From assembly GCA_036510735.1 (NCBI GenBank), contig DATCDK010000125.1:1-22428 (forward strand): a stretch of DNA of 22,428 bases, in the 5' to 3' direction. This DNA is from PALSA-607 sp036510735 (GTDB lineage: Bacteria > Actinomycetota > Actinomycetes > Acidothermales > Acidothermaceae). Numbering within the stretch: position 1 is the first letter of the stretch; each line of letters starts with the position of its first letter. A model generated the notes under the pieces. That model was not told where the DNA came from, ran no database searches, and was given only the letters and a program-made list of their open reading frames with translations. The translations under genes were made by a program, and so were the position numbers. Of the stretch, positions 21,906 to 22,428 are shown in pieces.

Positions 21906-22428
21906 GCGTCGCTCGGCGCGGGTCGGCGGCGTTCGCGCAGCAGTTCAATGCCCCGGTCCGGGCTCACCCGAGTGCGCACCGCCTTCATCGTCGAGACCAG
22001 CACGATGACGAGCACGGCGGACCCGAGAGTTAACCCGAGGCTTCCGTTGGAGGGAAGCAGGATCGCGACGAATCCTCCGAGCACCCATGACAGCTGCAGC
22101 ACGGTCTCCGAGCGGGCAAAGGCCGAGGTGCGCACATGCTCCACTGCATCGCGCTGGATCACTGAGTCGAGGCCGAGCTTCGACAGCGACTGGCTGATGC
22201 TGGCGACCAGGATCGCTAGTGCAGCGGTCGCAAGACTGAACCAGACCGCGGCGATGATGCTCATCAGGGCCGCAGAAAAGAGGCTGATGATCGCGAGGAT
22301 CTCGGGCTGCCGTGGTTTCAGCCACCCACCAAGCGTCGTGCCGAGCACGCTGCCGAGTGCGGCGCACGCGACGATGACGCCGAGATCGCCAGTCGCGTGG
22401 AGCCCACCGAGGGGATGCCGCCGCACCA
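21902..22428 (-). CDS. MFS-type transporter (C-terminal part only)
   Basis: The frame is open to the right edge, so the gene begins beyond the window; about 175 residues are visible. It has hydrophobic helices (GVIVACAALGSVLGTTLGGW, ILAIISLFSAALMSIIAAVW, and LGLTLGSAVLVIVLVSTM near the end) and a short charged tail (RTRVSPDRGIELLRERRRP). The pattern fits the second half of a major facilitator protein. It is translationally coupled to mqnB, so it heads this operon or lies within it. The substrate is unknown. Confidence 0.75.
   Translation of the reverse strand, partial: VRRHPLGGLHATGDLGVIVACAALGSVLGTTLGGWLKPRQPEILAIISLFSAALMSIIAAVWFSLATAALAILVASISQSLSKLGLDSVIQRDAVEHVRTSAFARSETVLQLSWVLGGFVAILLPSNGSLGLTLGSAVLVIVLVSTMKAVRTRVSPDRGIELLRERRRPAPSDA

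Overview
The window looks like a chromosomal segment of a high-GC actinobacterium that is not a mycobacterium. The evidence is strong G/C third-position bias, many GTG starts, a DUF3263 gene next to a LytR_C/VirR-like gene, a stand-alone GroEL2-type chaperonin under CIRCE control, a bacterial XPB helicase with its helicase-associated partner, a DUF3352 protein, a WXG100 protein, and menaquinone genes of the futalosine pathway. I cannot name the genus. Nothing here looks like phage, plasmid, integrative element or CRISPR; it reads as a conserved housekeeping neighbourhood.

Layout. (1) 1-2187: the end of a phosphate-uptake operon, pstC (cut by the window edge), pstA and pstB. (2) 2163-3059, minus: a serine beta-lactamase-like hydrolase whose 3' end overlaps pstB tail to tail. 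(3) 3200-5132, plus: DUF3263 protein, VirR-like envelope protein, and trehalose-6-phosphate phosphatase. (4) 5133-6766: two hairpins, a clear SAM-I riboswitch, and a threonine-synthase-family enzyme that I argue is the homocysteine-forming MetM. (5) 6767-8929: a gap with a probable methyltransferase gene remnant, two tandem CIRCE operators, groEL and its terminator. (6) 9061-11507: an orphan WXG100 gene (minus), a DUF6518-like membrane protein, prolyl aminopeptidase, and a cluster of palindromic repeats. (7) 11508-15736, minus: XPB helicase and its large helicase-associated partner in one operon. (8) 15807-17564, minus: DUF3352 membrane-anchored protein, divergent from a cold-shock-domain gene (17685-18080). 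(9) 18233-19555: a predicted lipoprotein with seven Asp-box (BNR) repeats. (10) 19572-22428, minus: a tightly packed operon of MFS transporter (cut by the window edge), mqnB, mqnD and a class I methyltransferase.

How it fits together. The most informative locus is the SAM-I riboswitch 15 nt upstream of a gene that automatic annotation would call thrC. A switch that senses S-adenosylmethionine makes sense if the enzyme makes homocysteine for methionine synthesis from O-phosphohomoserine, as reported for the threonine-synthase homologue MetM of Streptomyces. It makes less sense for threonine synthesis. The partner sulfur-carrier gene (metO) is not visible next to it; the space before groEL instead holds what looks like a decayed methyltransferase. 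The rest is stress and envelope biology (GroEL, cold-shock protein, VirR-like protein, trehalose), DNA repair (XPB pair) and respiratory quinone synthesis (MqnB/MqnD).
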